Both the position numbers and the translations under genes were made by a program. Shown in pieces: positions 26,023-35,308 of a DNA stretch of 64,000 nucleotides. Within the stretch, counting starts at the first letter, position 1. Each line of letters begins with the position of its first letter. The notes under the pieces are model-generated. The model saw only the letters and a list, made by a program, of their open reading frames with translations, did no database searches and was not told the DNA's origin. This DNA is from Bacteroidales bacterium. GTDB taxonomy: Bacteria; Bacteroidota; Bacteroidia; Bacteroidales; UBA12077. The stretch covers positions 1-64,000 of the forward strand of contig JAIORB010000039.1 of assembly GCA_021108325.1 (NCBI GenBank). Direction: 5' to 3'.

Positions 26023-27147
26023 ATGCCTAAAAAAAATAAAATATTTGTAACTCAACCCACACTGCCTGATTTAAAAGAACTTATTCCATACCTGGAAGAT
26101 ATTTGGCAAAGCAAGAGGCTTACAAATAATGGGAAATACCATCAGCTATTTGAAAAAAAGCTTGCAGAATACTTAAATGTAAAATATGTATCACTTTTTA
26201 CAAATGGTACTTTAGCCTTAGTAACAGCCTTACAAACGTTGCGTATTACTGGTGAGGTCATTACAACTCCATTTAGTTTTGTAGCTACAGCAAACTCTCT
26301 TATCTGGAATAATCTAAAACCTGTTTTTGTGGACATTGAACCCGTTTATTGTAACATTGATCCAGAGAAGATGGAAGCAGCCATTACTCAGCAAACAACA
26401 GCCATTTTAGCCGTACATGTATATGGCAATCCATGTAATGTAAAACGAATACAAGAAATCGCTGACACCTATGGTTTAAAAGTAATATACGATGCTGCAC
26501 ACACATTTAACAACAAATTAAATGGAACATCCATCCTGAATTATGGAGATCTTTCAATATTAAGTTTTCATGCCACTAAACCATTCAATACCATGGAGGG
26601 AGGTGCTATTATTAGCCACGACGAAAAAACGAAAAAACGTATCGACTACCTTAAAAATTTCGGGTTTGCTGATGAAGTTACGGTTATGGCCCCAGGCATC
26701 AATTCAAAAATGAACGAAATGCAAGCTGCTTTGGGATTGTTACAACTAAAACATTATGAGGAATATATTGCTAAAAGAAAAGCGATATCCGATTTATACA
26801 GAAAGGAACTTAATTCTGTTAAAGGTATAGAAATGATTCCGGAACATGAAGGAGTTTCCAATTATAACTATCCCTATTTCCCTGTTTTGGTTGATGAAAA
26901 AATGTACGGAAAAACACGCGACAAACTTTATGAAGACTTAAAAAATAAAGGAATTTATGGCAGGCGCTATTTTTATCCTCTCATTAGTCAGTTTTCAACT
27001 TATCGAGGTTTAAATTCTTCTAAAGCAGAAAACTTACCAACAGCAGAACAAATTACTAAAAGGGTTATTTGCTTGCCGATATATCCTGATCTTGATAATA
27101 ACAATCAAAGTCAAATTATAAACCTTATAAAACAATTTGCATTATGA
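26023..27147 (+). CDS. DegT/DnrJ/EryC1/StrS sugar aminotransferase
   Basis: This 374-residue PLP enzyme transfers an amino group to a nucleotide keto-sugar. The PLP lysine is Lys186 in SFHATKPFN, and Asp157 in YDAAHTF contacts the pyridine nitrogen. The GDLSILSF strand is typical of the family. The product is probably an amino-deoxy sugar such as dTDP-4-amino-4,6-dideoxyhexose, consistent with the WbqC and GT56-like genes close by, but the exact sugar cannot be assigned. The genes that would make the keto-sugar (rmlA/rmlB-like) are not in this window. It overlaps the next gene by 4 bases. Confidence 0.9.
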   Translation: MPKKNKIFVTQPTLPDLKELIPYLEDIWQSKRLTNNGKYHQLFEKKLAEYLNVKYVSLFTNGTLALVTALQTLRITGEVITTPFSFVATANSLIWNNLKPVFVDIEPVYCNIDPEKMEAAITQQTTAILAVHVYGNPCNVKRIQEIADTYGLKVIYDAAHTFNNKLNGTSILNYGDLSILSFHATKPFNTMEGGAIISHDEKTKKRIDYLKNFGFADEVTVMAPGINSKMNEMQAALGLLQLKHYEEYIAKRKAISDLYRKELNSVKGIEMIPEHEGVSNYNYPYFPVLVDEKMYGKTRDKLYEDLKNKGIYGRRYFYPLISQFSTYRGLNSSKAENLPTAEQITKRVICLPIYPDLDNNNQSQIINLIKQFAL

Positions 27148-27896
27148 AACTTGCTATAATGCAACCTTACTTTTTTCCTTATATTGGATATTTTCAATTG
27201 ATAAATTCAGTAGATAAATATATTCTGTACGACAATCTTGCTTTTATTAAAGAAGCGTGGATTAATAGAAACTATATATTAAATAAAAGTTCTTATAAAA
27301 AAAATTACGTAATTGTTCCTTTAGAAAAAAAAAGTTCCAATAAAAAAATATCTGAAATTAAAATTTTCAATCATTATGATTGGAGAAAGAAAATTCTAAA
27401 TGCATTATATTTAAATTATAACCACGCAATCAATTTTGATCAAACGTATATCTTAATTGAGAAGTTGGTTAATTATGAGACTGAATATCTTTCTGAGTTT
27501 AATAAAAACTCAATAATCAAAATTTGTGATTATCTACAAATTAAAACTAAAATAAGTTGTAATGAAGGATATTTTAATGAAGTTGAGAATTTAATTGCAC
27601 AAGTTACAATAGAAGGTTTTGACAGAGAGAAATATCCTACTAAAACATTGCGCATACTAGAGTTTTGCAAAAGAGAAAGAGCTAATATTTTTTATAATGC
27701 AATTGGAGGTCAAAATTTGTACAGTAAAGAATTGTTCAAGGAGCATAATGTTTTACTAGGTTTTATTAAAACAGAAAACTTTAAATATAAACAGCACAGT
27801 AATTTATTTATTAATAATTTATCAATAATTGATGTAATGATGTTTAATCCAAAGAATGTTATAAAAGATATGTTAAACGAGTTTAATATAGTATAG
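27144..27896 (+). CDS. WbqC-like family protein
   Basis: This 250-residue protein starts MKLAIMQPYFFPYIGYFQLI, the hallmark of the WbqC family, followed by KYILYDNLAFIKEAWINRNYIL. The family occurs almost only in surface polysaccharide loci and often beside DegT-type aminotransferases, as here, and a role in decorating the amino sugar is suspected but not established. The ATGA overlap with the aminotransferase supports a joint role. Base composition from here to about 41 kb is visibly more AT-rich than in wzc or the deacetylase-downstream genes, a sign of acquired DNA. Confidence 0.9.
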   Translation: MKLAIMQPYFFPYIGYFQLINSVDKYILYDNLAFIKEAWINRNYILNKSSYKKNYVIVPLEKKSSNKKISEIKIFNHYDWRKKILNALYLNYNHAINFDQTYILIEKLVNYETEYLSEFNKNSIIKICDYLQIKTKISCNEGYFNEVENLIAQVTIEGFDREKYPTKTLRILEFCKRERANIFYNAIGGQNLYSKELFKEHNVLLGFIKTENFKYKQHSNLFINNLSIIDVMMFNPKNVIKDMLNEFNIV

Positions 27897-27898
27897 AT

Positions 27899-28588
27899 AT
27901 GAGTGAAAATTACTGGATTGATTTTTGGAATAAAAACAGCATTATAGATAACAGTGATTTACAATTACAAATTGGAAGATCAATTAATAAAATTCCAATT
28001 TCTGCTAAAAACTGGAATTTAACTTTACAGTTTATTCGCAAGAAATTAGACTTAAATAAAGAAGACACATTAATAGATATTTGTTCTGGTAATGGGCTAA
28101 TAAGCCACAACTTCAGTCTTTATGTGAATGAAATAATCTCAATAGATATTTCAGAAAAATTGATTCTCGAAATTAACAAAAAAAACATTCCCAATATAAA
28201 AACAAAATTATGTGATGTTAGGGAGATTAATTTTAATAATAACATGTTTTCAAAAGCAATTTTCTATTTTGCTTTACAACACTTTACTAATTATGAAATT
28301 GTAAATATTTTCAAAAAAATATTTAATTGGCTTATGCCAAATGGGAAGTTGTATATTGGAGATATTCCTGACATAGAAAAAATATGGGTGTATTATAATA
28401 ATGATGAACGTGAGTTTGATTTTTTCCAATCTCTTGAAAATATGACACCAATAATTGGATCCTGGTTTAATAAAGATTTTCTTCTAAAACTTTCAAAATA
28501 TTGTGGATTTAAAAATTGTGAAATTATTGAACAAGAGCAATACATGATCAATTCTCATTACCGATTCGACCTTTTATTAACAAAATAA
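27899..28588 (+). CDS. Class I SAM-dependent methyltransferase
   Basis: This 229-residue protein has the Rossmann methyltransferase core. Motif I is LIDICSGNGLIS at about residues 59-70, an acidic residue follows in SIDIS, and the motif IV region is SKAIFYFALQHF. It presumably methylates a sugar hydroxyl or amino group of the repeat unit. Only two bases separate it from the WbqC gene and eight from the sulfotransferase gene, so it is part of one operon. The acceptor is unknown. Confidence 0.8.
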   Translation: MSENYWIDFWNKNSIIDNSDLQLQIGRSINKIPISAKNWNLTLQFIRKKLDLNKEDTLIDICSGNGLISHNFSLYVNEIISIDISEKLILEINKKNIPNIKTKLCDVREINFNNNMFSKAIFYFALQHFTNYEIVNIFKKIFNWLMPNGKLYIGDIPDIEKIWVYYNNDEREFDFFQSLENMTPIIGSWFNKDFLLKLSKYCGFKNCEIIEQEQYMINSHYRFDLLLTK

Positions 28589-28596
28589 GACAATAC

Positions 28597-29406
28597 ATGA
28601 ATTTCAAAGTTATCTGGTTAAACGGAATGCCTAGATCAGGTACAAATTGGTTAAGTCAAATTTTCGACAGTAATCCAGACGTAGCTTTCCGTCTTTCTCC
28701 ACTTTTTTCGTATACCTATAAAAATAGGATTAATGAGGAATCAAATTGTAATAATATTCTTAAATTTTTTAACGAAGTTTATTTAAGTAAAGACAATTTT
28801 TTAATTCAAACAGAAAAACGAGAAAATGGAGAATATCCAAGGTTTAAAAGGAAAGAAACAAACCCCAAAAGATTAGTAATAAAAGACACAAGATATCACA
28901 ATCTAACAGAATCTTTGTTACAAAAAGAAATCGATATCAAATTCATACACATCGTTCGAAATCCATGCGCTGTAATAAACAGTTGGATAAATGCGGAAAG
29001 AGAATTTAAAAACAAAGGTTGTATTGTTGAAAACGACTGGAAAACCGGTGGGTGTAGGAAGATAGGGAAAGAAGAGTTTTGGGGTTTTAATGACTGGGTG
29101 TATTTAACTAAACTTTATATACATTTACAGGTAAAATATCCTCAAAAAGTAATGATTGTAAAGTATGAAGACTTAGTGTTGAACCCTAAAACAGAAACAT
29201 TAAAAATGTTTGATTTTTCTAATTTAGAATATAATAAACAAACAGATGAATTTCTTATTAAAAGTCAATCCAGAAATTTTGGTGGTGATTATGCTGTTTA
29301 TAGAGATAAAGACGTTAAAGATAAATGGAAAAAATTATTAGATAAAAAAATTATTTCCCAAATATATAATGAACTTAACGGATCTCCACTAGAAAAGTTT
29401 TTATAA
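28597..29406 (+). CDS. PAPS-dependent sulfotransferase
   Basis: This 269-residue protein carries the 5'-phosphosulfate loop PRSGTNWL at residues 10-17 and the 3'-phosphate-binding segment HIVRNPCAVINSW around residue 118, the two defining motifs of P-loop sulfotransferases. A later KYEDLVLNP segment also fits. In this setting it probably sulfates a sugar of the exported polysaccharide. Sulfated exopolysaccharides are known mainly from marine organisms. No PAPS-forming genes (cysDNC) are in the window. Confidence 0.85.
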   Translation: MNFKVIWLNGMPRSGTNWLSQIFDSNPDVAFRLSPLFSYTYKNRINEESNCNNILKFFNEVYLSKDNFLIQTEKRENGEYPRFKRKETNPKRLVIKDTRYHNLTESLLQKEIDIKFIHIVRNPCAVINSWINAEREFKNKGCIVENDWKTGGCRKIGKEEFWGFNDWVYLTKLYIHLQVKYPQKVMIVKYEDLVLNPKTETLKMFDFSNLEYNKQTDEFLIKSQSRNFGGDYAVYRDKDVKDKWKKLLDKKIISQIYNELNGSPLEKFL

Positions 29407-29444
29407 AAGATTATTACTAAAAATTCAGCAATCATAATTAAAAA

Positions 29445-30623
29445 ATGAGCAAACAATCATTACACTTAATATTAGATGATAAATTTGTTGATTCTTTCAT
29501 CGAAATGATCGATAAATATGATAATTTAATTAATCATACTTTCATTGCATATAACATACCACAAGACAGAGATTTTAAATACATAAAAAGTAAAAATGTA
29601 ATAAAATACGACTGGGATTCTGCAAAAATCAAATTTGATTTTGTAGATTTTTCTAAATATAAAAAGCTTTTTATACATTACCTCGATCCCCGTTTATACC
29701 CACTTATCAGAAAACTACCTCTAAATATTAAGATTTATTGGATAATTTATGGTGCTGACATGTTTATTCCACAAGTATTTAATGATAATGCATTATTTGA
29801 TAAATATTCAAAATCGTACTTAAAGAAAAAAAAGTTTTCTGTGTTAAGATTTCTACCATATAAAATATGGCGATTATTGCCAATTATTAAGAATTTTAGG
29901 TCTAATTTTAAAAAGAAAAAAGCTGTTTCACGTATTAATTATATTTTGCATTATAATTATTTTGACTATACTTATCTAAAAGAGAAGATGAAGGTAAATG
30001 CCAAATTCCTTCGCTTCAATTATACTGGGATAAAATCCATATTGAATGAAGAGTTAGAAAATAATATAACAGATAAATTTAAATATGCCGATTCAGATAA
30101 GATTATAATAGTTGGTAATTCAGCTAATTTAACGAACAATCAATTAGGAACAGTTCCAATTTTAAAAAACTTAAGCAAATATTTTGATTTTAAAATCATT
30201 AGTTTTTTATCATATGGACAGGAGCATTACGCAAAACATTTAACTCAGAAATTCAGTGGGGAATTTGGAGAAAAATTTATACCCATACTAAGCTTTCTGC
30301 CTAAAAAAGAATATTTCAACATTCTTAAACGTGCAGATATTGCGATTATGAACAATTATCGTAGCCAAGGTGCTGGCATTATTCTTTCATTACTGTATTA
30401 TGGGAAGAAGGTTTTTATGAGTGAAAAAAGTTTGCTTTATCAATTTTACCTTTATAATGGCATTCGTGTTTTTTCAATAGAGAAAGACCTTGAAAATTCC
30501 AAAAAAAATTTATTTAAACCATTATCAGAATCTGAAAAAAAGGATAATAAAAACCTAATCAAAAATTTGTTTTGGAACGAAGAAATACTGCGAATTAATA
30601 TGGAAAATATTTTCCGCACTTAA
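29445..30623 (+). CDS. GT56-like (WecF/RffT-type) glycosyltransferase
   Basis: This 392-residue protein begins LHLILDDKFVDSFIEMI and contains WIIYGADMF, a pattern of the GT56 family that includes the dTDP-Fuc4NAc:lipid II transferase of enterobacterial common antigen. A GT-B-type second half with GKKVFMSE is visible. If the acceptor chemistry is conserved it would add a 4-amino-fucose-type sugar, in line with the aminotransferase at 26023. It is about 30 residues longer than the E. coli enzyme. Confidence 0.75.
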   Translation: MSKQSLHLILDDKFVDSFIEMIDKYDNLINHTFIAYNIPQDRDFKYIKSKNVIKYDWDSAKIKFDFVDFSKYKKLFIHYLDPRLYPLIRKLPLNIKIYWIIYGADMFIPQVFNDNALFDKYSKSYLKKKKFSVLRFLPYKIWRLLPIIKNFRSNFKKKKAVSRINYILHYNYFDYTYLKEKMKVNAKFLRFNYTGIKSILNEELENNITDKFKYADSDKIIIVGNSANLTNNQLGTVPILKNLSKYFDFKIISFLSYGQEHYAKHLTQKFSGEFGEKFIPILSFLPKKEYFNILKRADIAIMNNYRSQGAGIILSLLYYGKKVFMSEKSLLYQFYLYNGIRVFSIEKDLENSKKNLFKPLSESEKKDNKNLIKNLFWNEEILRINMENIFRT

Positions 30624-30664
30624 AATAATTTAACTTGTGAATATATAAGAACTGTACGTTTAAA

Positions 30665-31864
30665 ATGCATTCTTTTTTTAAAAAACTCCCTTTATATTTA
30701 ATAATTGTTTATCCCTTATTTGGTTTTATTACATTCCATTTAACGGGTCAACAGCCATTATTTACATTAATTTTTATCATCTTAATATCCATCTTCTTTA
30801 TTTTCTTTGATAAAAAACAACTTCAATTTCCAAAATATCTTATATTTTACGGTTTGTTTTGTTTTATAGAGATTCTTTCAAAATATTTTATAAATGACTT
30901 ACTTTTTGCAATTGACGCGAATCTAAAAAGAAGTTTTTTCTATATCTTTTCTTTTTTTTTATTATTAATTATTGAAAATACATCTTTTAAAACAACCACT
31001 ATTAAAAAAATTGAAGTCGTTTTAAAATATTTGATTTATACTGCTGCAGTTGTTAGTATCATACAATTTTTACAACCTAGCTTTTTATATAATGCCTATA
31101 AAAGAGAAGAAATTTCCGACACTTATATTCTTGGAACAAGATTAGTGTCTATATTTGACTGGGGTGATCATGGTTATGGTTTAGGCCTTAGTTTACCTAT
31201 TATGTATAGTTTAATTGCTCCCTCTTCATTTACAAAAAAGAAGTTTCCGTACAAGATTACACTTGCTGCAGGTATTGTAGTTCTTTTATCTCTTACCAGA
31301 TTTGCAATTGCTAATTTTATTATTGCTTTAATGCAGTATTTTAAAAACAAATTTTCATTAAAAAAAATACTTGTTTTACTTTTTGGCATTGCAACTATTG
31401 TTGTTATTGCCGATTATATTGGTTTTGATTTTAACTATTTCTTATATGAAAGATTGTCTGATGAAACCTATGAAACAAGATTTGTGGCCATTGATGCATT
31501 TATACATGAATTCCCCAAAAACATGTATTTTGGCACAGGAGGAGTTGTTACGGAAAGTTTAATAGATTTTTATGGCAGGGTTACTAAAATACACAATGGT
31601 TATTTGGCAATTTTATATTTTTATGGCTTAGTAGGTGGGCTTTTTTATTATTCTTTTATAATTCTTTTAATTAAAAGAATATATAGAGTTGCAAAAATAA
31701 GTAATTTTTGGGGTGCATTTTTTGGCATTCTTTGTTTTTTGTTTTCAAACCTAACCGTTGATATTAACCACTTTTTGGTTTCCGGTTTAATATTAATGGT
31801 ATTATTTAATAAATATTATTACGATAGTATAAAAACAAATAATCGTTTATTACAAAATGAGTAA
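30665..31864 (+). CDS. Wzy-like O-antigen/polysaccharide polymerase
   Basis: This 399-residue integral membrane protein has about 10-11 hydrophobic helices and a large polar loop between about residues 255 and 320. The loop contains TRFVAIDAFIHEFPKNMYFGTGG and ends at KIHNGYLAILYFYG, matching the HN-x-Y/F-L signature of O-antigen ligase/polymerase proteins. With the flippase, the chain-length kinase and the OPX protein it completes a Wzx/Wzy-dependent assembly system. It overlaps the next gene by 8 bases. Confidence 0.85.
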   Translation: MHSFFKKLPLYLIIVYPLFGFITFHLTGQQPLFTLIFIILISIFFIFFDKKQLQFPKYLIFYGLFCFIEILSKYFINDLLFAIDANLKRSFFYIFSFFLLLIIENTSFKTTTIKKIEVVLKYLIYTAAVVSIIQFLQPSFLYNAYKREEISDTYILGTRLVSIFDWGDHGYGLGLSLPIMYSLIAPSSFTKKKFPYKITLAAGIVVLLSLTRFAIANFIIALMQYFKNKFSLKKILVLLFGIATIVVIADYIGFDFNYFLYERLSDETYETRFVAIDAFIHEFPKNMYFGTGGVVTESLIDFYGRVTKIHNGYLAILYFYGLVGGLFYYSFIILLIKRIYRVAKISNFWGAFFGILCFLFSNLTVDINHFLVSGLILMVLFNKYYYDSIKTNNRLLQNE

Positions 31865-32813
31865 AACATATTTCTACACACGAATATTTTGTCCTGTTTG
31901 TGGTTCATCAGACAATAAAGAATTATATAACAATCGTTTTCTTAGCTCTCCAATTAAAGAATATCTACAGTCTTTTTACTCATCACAAGGAATGATCGAA
32001 ACAGAATATTTAACAGATGTTAATTTTATACTTAAGGAATGTGGTATTTGTAAAACGATATATCAAAAATACATTCCAAATGACTTTTTAATGAATAAGC
32101 TATATGATGAATGGATCGATCCCCAAAAAGTATTTGAATTACATAAGAAAAAGGATGATTTAGAATACCATTTACGATATGCACAAGAAATAGCACAAAT
32201 TATAGCATATTTGAACAAAACACCATCTGATCTTTCTTTTCTGGATTTTGGAATGGGTTGGGGAAAATGGTGTCATATGGCAGAGTCGTTTGGTTGTAAT
32301 GTTTTTGGCACTGAATTATCTGAACATAGAATTGATTTTGCAAAATCGCGGGGTTTAAAAGTGATTTCTCTTGATGAAATTTCAAATTATCGTTTCGATT
32401 TTATTAATACAGAACAGGTATTTGAACATATACCAAAACCTCTCGAAACATTGGTTTTTTTAAAAGGATTCCTAAAAGCTCGGGGGATATTGAAAATAAG
32501 TGTGCCAAATGGAAGTTTAATTAAAAGAAAATTAAAGATTGATGATTGGACAGCTCCTAAAGGATCCAATAAATCTCTTAATCCGGTTAGTCCACTTGAA
32601 CACATTAACTGTTTTAATAATACTTCGATTATTAAAATGGCTGATCTGGCTGAATTAAAACAGGTAAAAATACCGCTATCAATCCAGTTTACCATTTGCT
32701 TAAACAGAACTAACTTAAAACAAATGTTACATAATATAATAAAACCTTTATATTATAATTACTCTAACAAAAACACTTATCTCTTTTTTACTCATAAAAA
32801 TAATTTAGAATAG
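31857..32813 (+). CDS. Zinc-knuckle class I methyltransferase
   Basis: This 318-residue protein has an N-terminal four-cysteine motif (CPVCGS near residue 12 and CGICK near residue 62) of the type seen in sugar C-methyltransferases. A SAM-binding Rossmann domain follows, with LDFGMGWGKW at about residue 125 and FGTELSEHRIDFAKSRG. It may methylate a nucleotide sugar or the polysaccharide. The 8-base overlap with the polymerase gene indicates co-translation. Confidence 0.8.
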   Translation: MSKTYFYTRIFCPVCGSSDNKELYNNRFLSSPIKEYLQSFYSSQGMIETEYLTDVNFILKECGICKTIYQKYIPNDFLMNKLYDEWIDPQKVFELHKKKDDLEYHLRYAQEIAQIIAYLNKTPSDLSFLDFGMGWGKWCHMAESFGCNVFGTELSEHRIDFAKSRGLKVISLDEISNYRFDFINTEQVFEHIPKPLETLVFLKGFLKARGILKISVPNGSLIKRKLKIDDWTAPKGSNKSLNPVSPLEHINCFNNTSIIKMADLAELKQVKIPLSIQFTICLNRTNLKQMLHNIIKPLYYNYSNKNTYLFFTHKNNLE

Positions 32814-32824
32814 ATATTTAAAAT

Positions 32825-33799
32825 ATGATATCATTCATAATTATAGGTCGCAATGAAGGCTGGAAACTAACAAAATGCCTAAAAAGTGTTTATAAAACAA
32901 TTGTAGTTAACGCGCTAACAGATTGCGAAGTAATCTATGTCGATTCTAAATCGACTGACGATAGTATTGAAAGAGTAAAATGTTTTAAGGAGACAAAAAT
33001 ATTCCAATTAACTGGAAAAATAAATGCTGCTATTGCACGAAACATAGGGGTAAAAGAATCAAGAGGAGATGTTCTGTTTTTTATTGACGGCGACATGGAA
33101 ATTAATCCTGAATTTTTACTCTTGGTATATTCAGAAGAATCGGGATTAAAATATCCATTTGTTTCAGGTCAGTTAAAAAATTTTAATTATAACGAGCAAG
33201 GAAAGTTTCTCAATAATACCTGGCAATACAAACAAGTTCTTTCCGGAGACAGGTATTTCACCACAACAGGAGGTATTTTTCTTATTGAAAGAAAGCTATG
33301 GAATCAAGAGGAAGGTATGGATGTTCGCTTTAAACGAGGGCAGGATTTAGAATTTGCTTTACGTTTAGCAAAGAATGGAACTAAAATTTTAAGAAAAAAA
33401 GAAATTGTCGCCAATCATTCCACGATTTCTTATACTCACCATTCCCGGATGTGGAAAACCGTTTTTTCGGGTGATATATCTTTTTCTAATTCTTTCTTAT
33501 TAAAGAAGCATGTCTTTAATCCATACGTTTATCCTATAATTGTAACGAACTACTATACCGCGGTTTCATTATTTGTTTTTTTCTCTATTGCAGGCCTTGT
33601 TGGTAATTACTACTTAATAGGTGGTTATTTTGCAGTGATTCTTATTAAAATAATAAAAGTAAAATCAAAAAAAATCTTACGCAATTTTGAACTTTTTGTG
33701 TTTTTTATTTTAAGAGATTTGTCATTTCTGTTTTATCTTTTTTTCCCATTGCCTAATCTGGATGAATCAAAAATAAAATATAAAAAAATATTTTTATGA
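32825..33799 (+). CDS. GT2-family glycosyltransferase
   Basis: This 324-residue protein has the GT-A fold. The N-terminal strand is ISFIIIGRNEG, a VDSKSTDDS segment binds the nucleotide, ARNIGVKESRGD follows, and the metal-binding DxD is in FIDGDMEI near residue 92. Two hydrophobic segments near the C-terminus (about residues 235-285) suggest membrane attachment, as in many polysaccharide transferases. It overlaps the FemAB-like gene by 4 bases (ATGA). Donor and acceptor are unknown. Confidence 0.88.
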   Translation: MISFIIIGRNEGWKLTKCLKSVYKTIVVNALTDCEVIYVDSKSTDDSIERVKCFKETKIFQLTGKINAAIARNIGVKESRGDVLFFIDGDMEINPEFLLLVYSEESGLKYPFVSGQLKNFNYNEQGKFLNNTWQYKQVLSGDRYFTTTGGIFLIERKLWNQEEGMDVRFKRGQDLEFALRLAKNGTKILRKKEIVANHSTISYTHHSRMWKTVFSGDISFSNSFLLKKHVFNPYVYPIIVTNYYTAVSLFVFFSIAGLVGNYYLIGGYFAVILIKIIKVKSKKILRNFELFVFFILRDLSFLFYLFFPLPNLDESKIKYKKIFL

Positions 33800-34824
33800 G
33801 CTATTTAATTAATTATAATCTTGATAAAAATAAATGGTCTTCTTTTGTCCAAAATCACCCACATGGCAACATTTTTCAAACTCCGGAAATATTTGAAGTT
33901 TATGAGCTAACAAAAAAAATTGAACCGTTTTTTGTTGCAGTTATGAATGATGATGATGAAGTAGAAGGAGTATTAATTGCTGGTATACAAAAAGAACATT
34001 CTGGGTTTTTAGGGATTTTTTCTGCACGCTCTGTCATTGATGGTGGACCCTTAGTAAAAGATAATAATATTGAAGTTTTAGAGCTTATATTAAAAGAATA
34101 CAAAAAAACTGTCAAAAGAAAAGCAATTTATTCCCTTTTCCGAAATTTCTGGAATTGGAAAGATAATGAGAAAGAAATATTTCATAAAACTGGTTTTGAA
34201 TATGAGGACCATTTTAACATTCTAATTAATCTAAAAAAATCAAACGACGAATTATGGAGTGAAGTTCATACAAAAAGAAGAAATGAAATACGAAGAGCAA
34301 TAAAGGAAGGGACAAAATTTAATATTTTGAATGACAAAAAAGATTTGAAAGCTACCTATAAAATATTAAAAGAAGTATATCAAAGAGCTGGATTGCCTTT
34401 ACACTCACAAACATTTTTTGAGACTGTATATGAAAAATTAGGTTTAGAGCATTTTAAAATATTTATTGCTCAATATGAGGGTGAGATTATTGGGACTATG
34501 TTTACACTTTGTTTTAATAATACCATATATGATTGGTACGCCGGCAGTTATAAAGAATATTATAAAAAGTATCCTAATGATCTTATACCTTGGCATGTAT
34601 TTTTATGGGGAAAAGAAAATGGATATAAAACTTTTGATTTTGGAGGAGCCGGAAAACCTGACAAACCTTATGGTGTAAGAGATTATAAACTTAAATTTGG
34701 TGGAGAACTTGCTAATATTGGAAGGTTTGAATTGATTCATAATAAATGGTTAATGGCAGTTGGAAGGTTAGGTATGTTTTTGTATAAAAAAACTAAAAAG
34801 ATTTTTCAAAATAAAACAAAATAA
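33796..34824 (+). CDS. FemAB/GNAT-like transferase
   Basis: This 342-residue protein resembles FemX/FemAB and BioF2-like GNAT proteins found in exopolysaccharide loci. It has WHVFLWGKENGYKTFDFGGAG near residue 270 and an N-terminal FQTPEIFEVYE segment. Family members transfer aminoacyl or acyl groups to peptidoglycan precursors or sugars. In this locus transfer of an amino acid or acyl group onto an amino sugar is plausible but unproven. Two bases separate it from the hexapeptide acyltransferase. Confidence 0.75.
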   Translation: MSYLINYNLDKNKWSSFVQNHPHGNIFQTPEIFEVYELTKKIEPFFVAVMNDDDEVEGVLIAGIQKEHSGFLGIFSARSVIDGGPLVKDNNIEVLELILKEYKKTVKRKAIYSLFRNFWNWKDNEKEIFHKTGFEYEDHFNILINLKKSNDELWSEVHTKRRNEIRRAIKEGTKFNILNDKKDLKATYKILKEVYQRAGLPLHSQTFFETVYEKLGLEHFKIFIAQYEGEIIGTMFTLCFNNTIYDWYAGSYKEYYKKYPNDLIPWHVFLWGKENGYKTFDFGGAGKPDKPYGVRDYKLKFGGELANIGRFELIHNKWLMAVGRLGMFLYKKTKKIFQNKTK

Positions 34825-34825
34825 T

Positions 34826-35308
34826 ATGACATACGCACGAAAAAGTGAGTTTAAAAAGGTTTCATTCATAAGGAGAGTGCTCTCAAAAACTGGAATTATT
34901 TTAGCAAAAAGTTTCCCATATTATAAAATAAGGAGATACGGTTTAAAAATATGCGGTTTTAAATTAGGTAAAGATGTATATATAGCTGAAGATTTAATCG
35001 TAACACATAATATTTCAGAAAAATCTTGTCATTTAAGAATCGGGGATAGAGTTGCTATTGGACCCCGCGTAACAATTTTGTTAGCTTCTGATGCAAACTG
35101 GTCCAAACTAATGGAGAAAATCCCTTATATAAAAGGAACCGTTGAATTATGTAATGATTGTTGGATTGGTGCGGGTGTAATCATAATGCCAAATGTGAAA
35201 ATTGGTGAAAGCTCTATTGTTGGCGCAGGTTCAGTAGTAATAAAAGATGTTCCGCCTTTTACCATTGTTGCTGGTGTTCCAGCAAAAGAATTAAGAAAAA
35301 TAGTATGA
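34826..35308 (+). CDS. Hexapeptide-repeat sugar acetyltransferase
   Basis: This 160-residue left-handed beta-helix protein has repeats such as IGDRVAIGPRVTI, CWIGAGVIIMPNVKIG and ESSIVGAGSVV, closing with FTIVAGVPAKEL, as in maltose/nodulation O-acetyltransferases. It probably O- or N-acetylates a sugar of the repeat unit. The N-terminal 45 residues are basic and hydrophobic and may associate with the membrane. It overlaps the DUF354 gene by 4 bases. Confidence 0.88.
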   Translation: MTYARKSEFKKVSFIRRVLSKTGIILAKSFPYYKIRRYGLKICGFKLGKDVYIAEDLIVTHNISEKSCHLRIGDRVAIGPRVTILLASDANWSKLMEKIPYIKGTVELCNDCWIGAGVIIMPNVKIGESSIVGAGSVVIKDVPPFTIVAGVPAKELRKIV

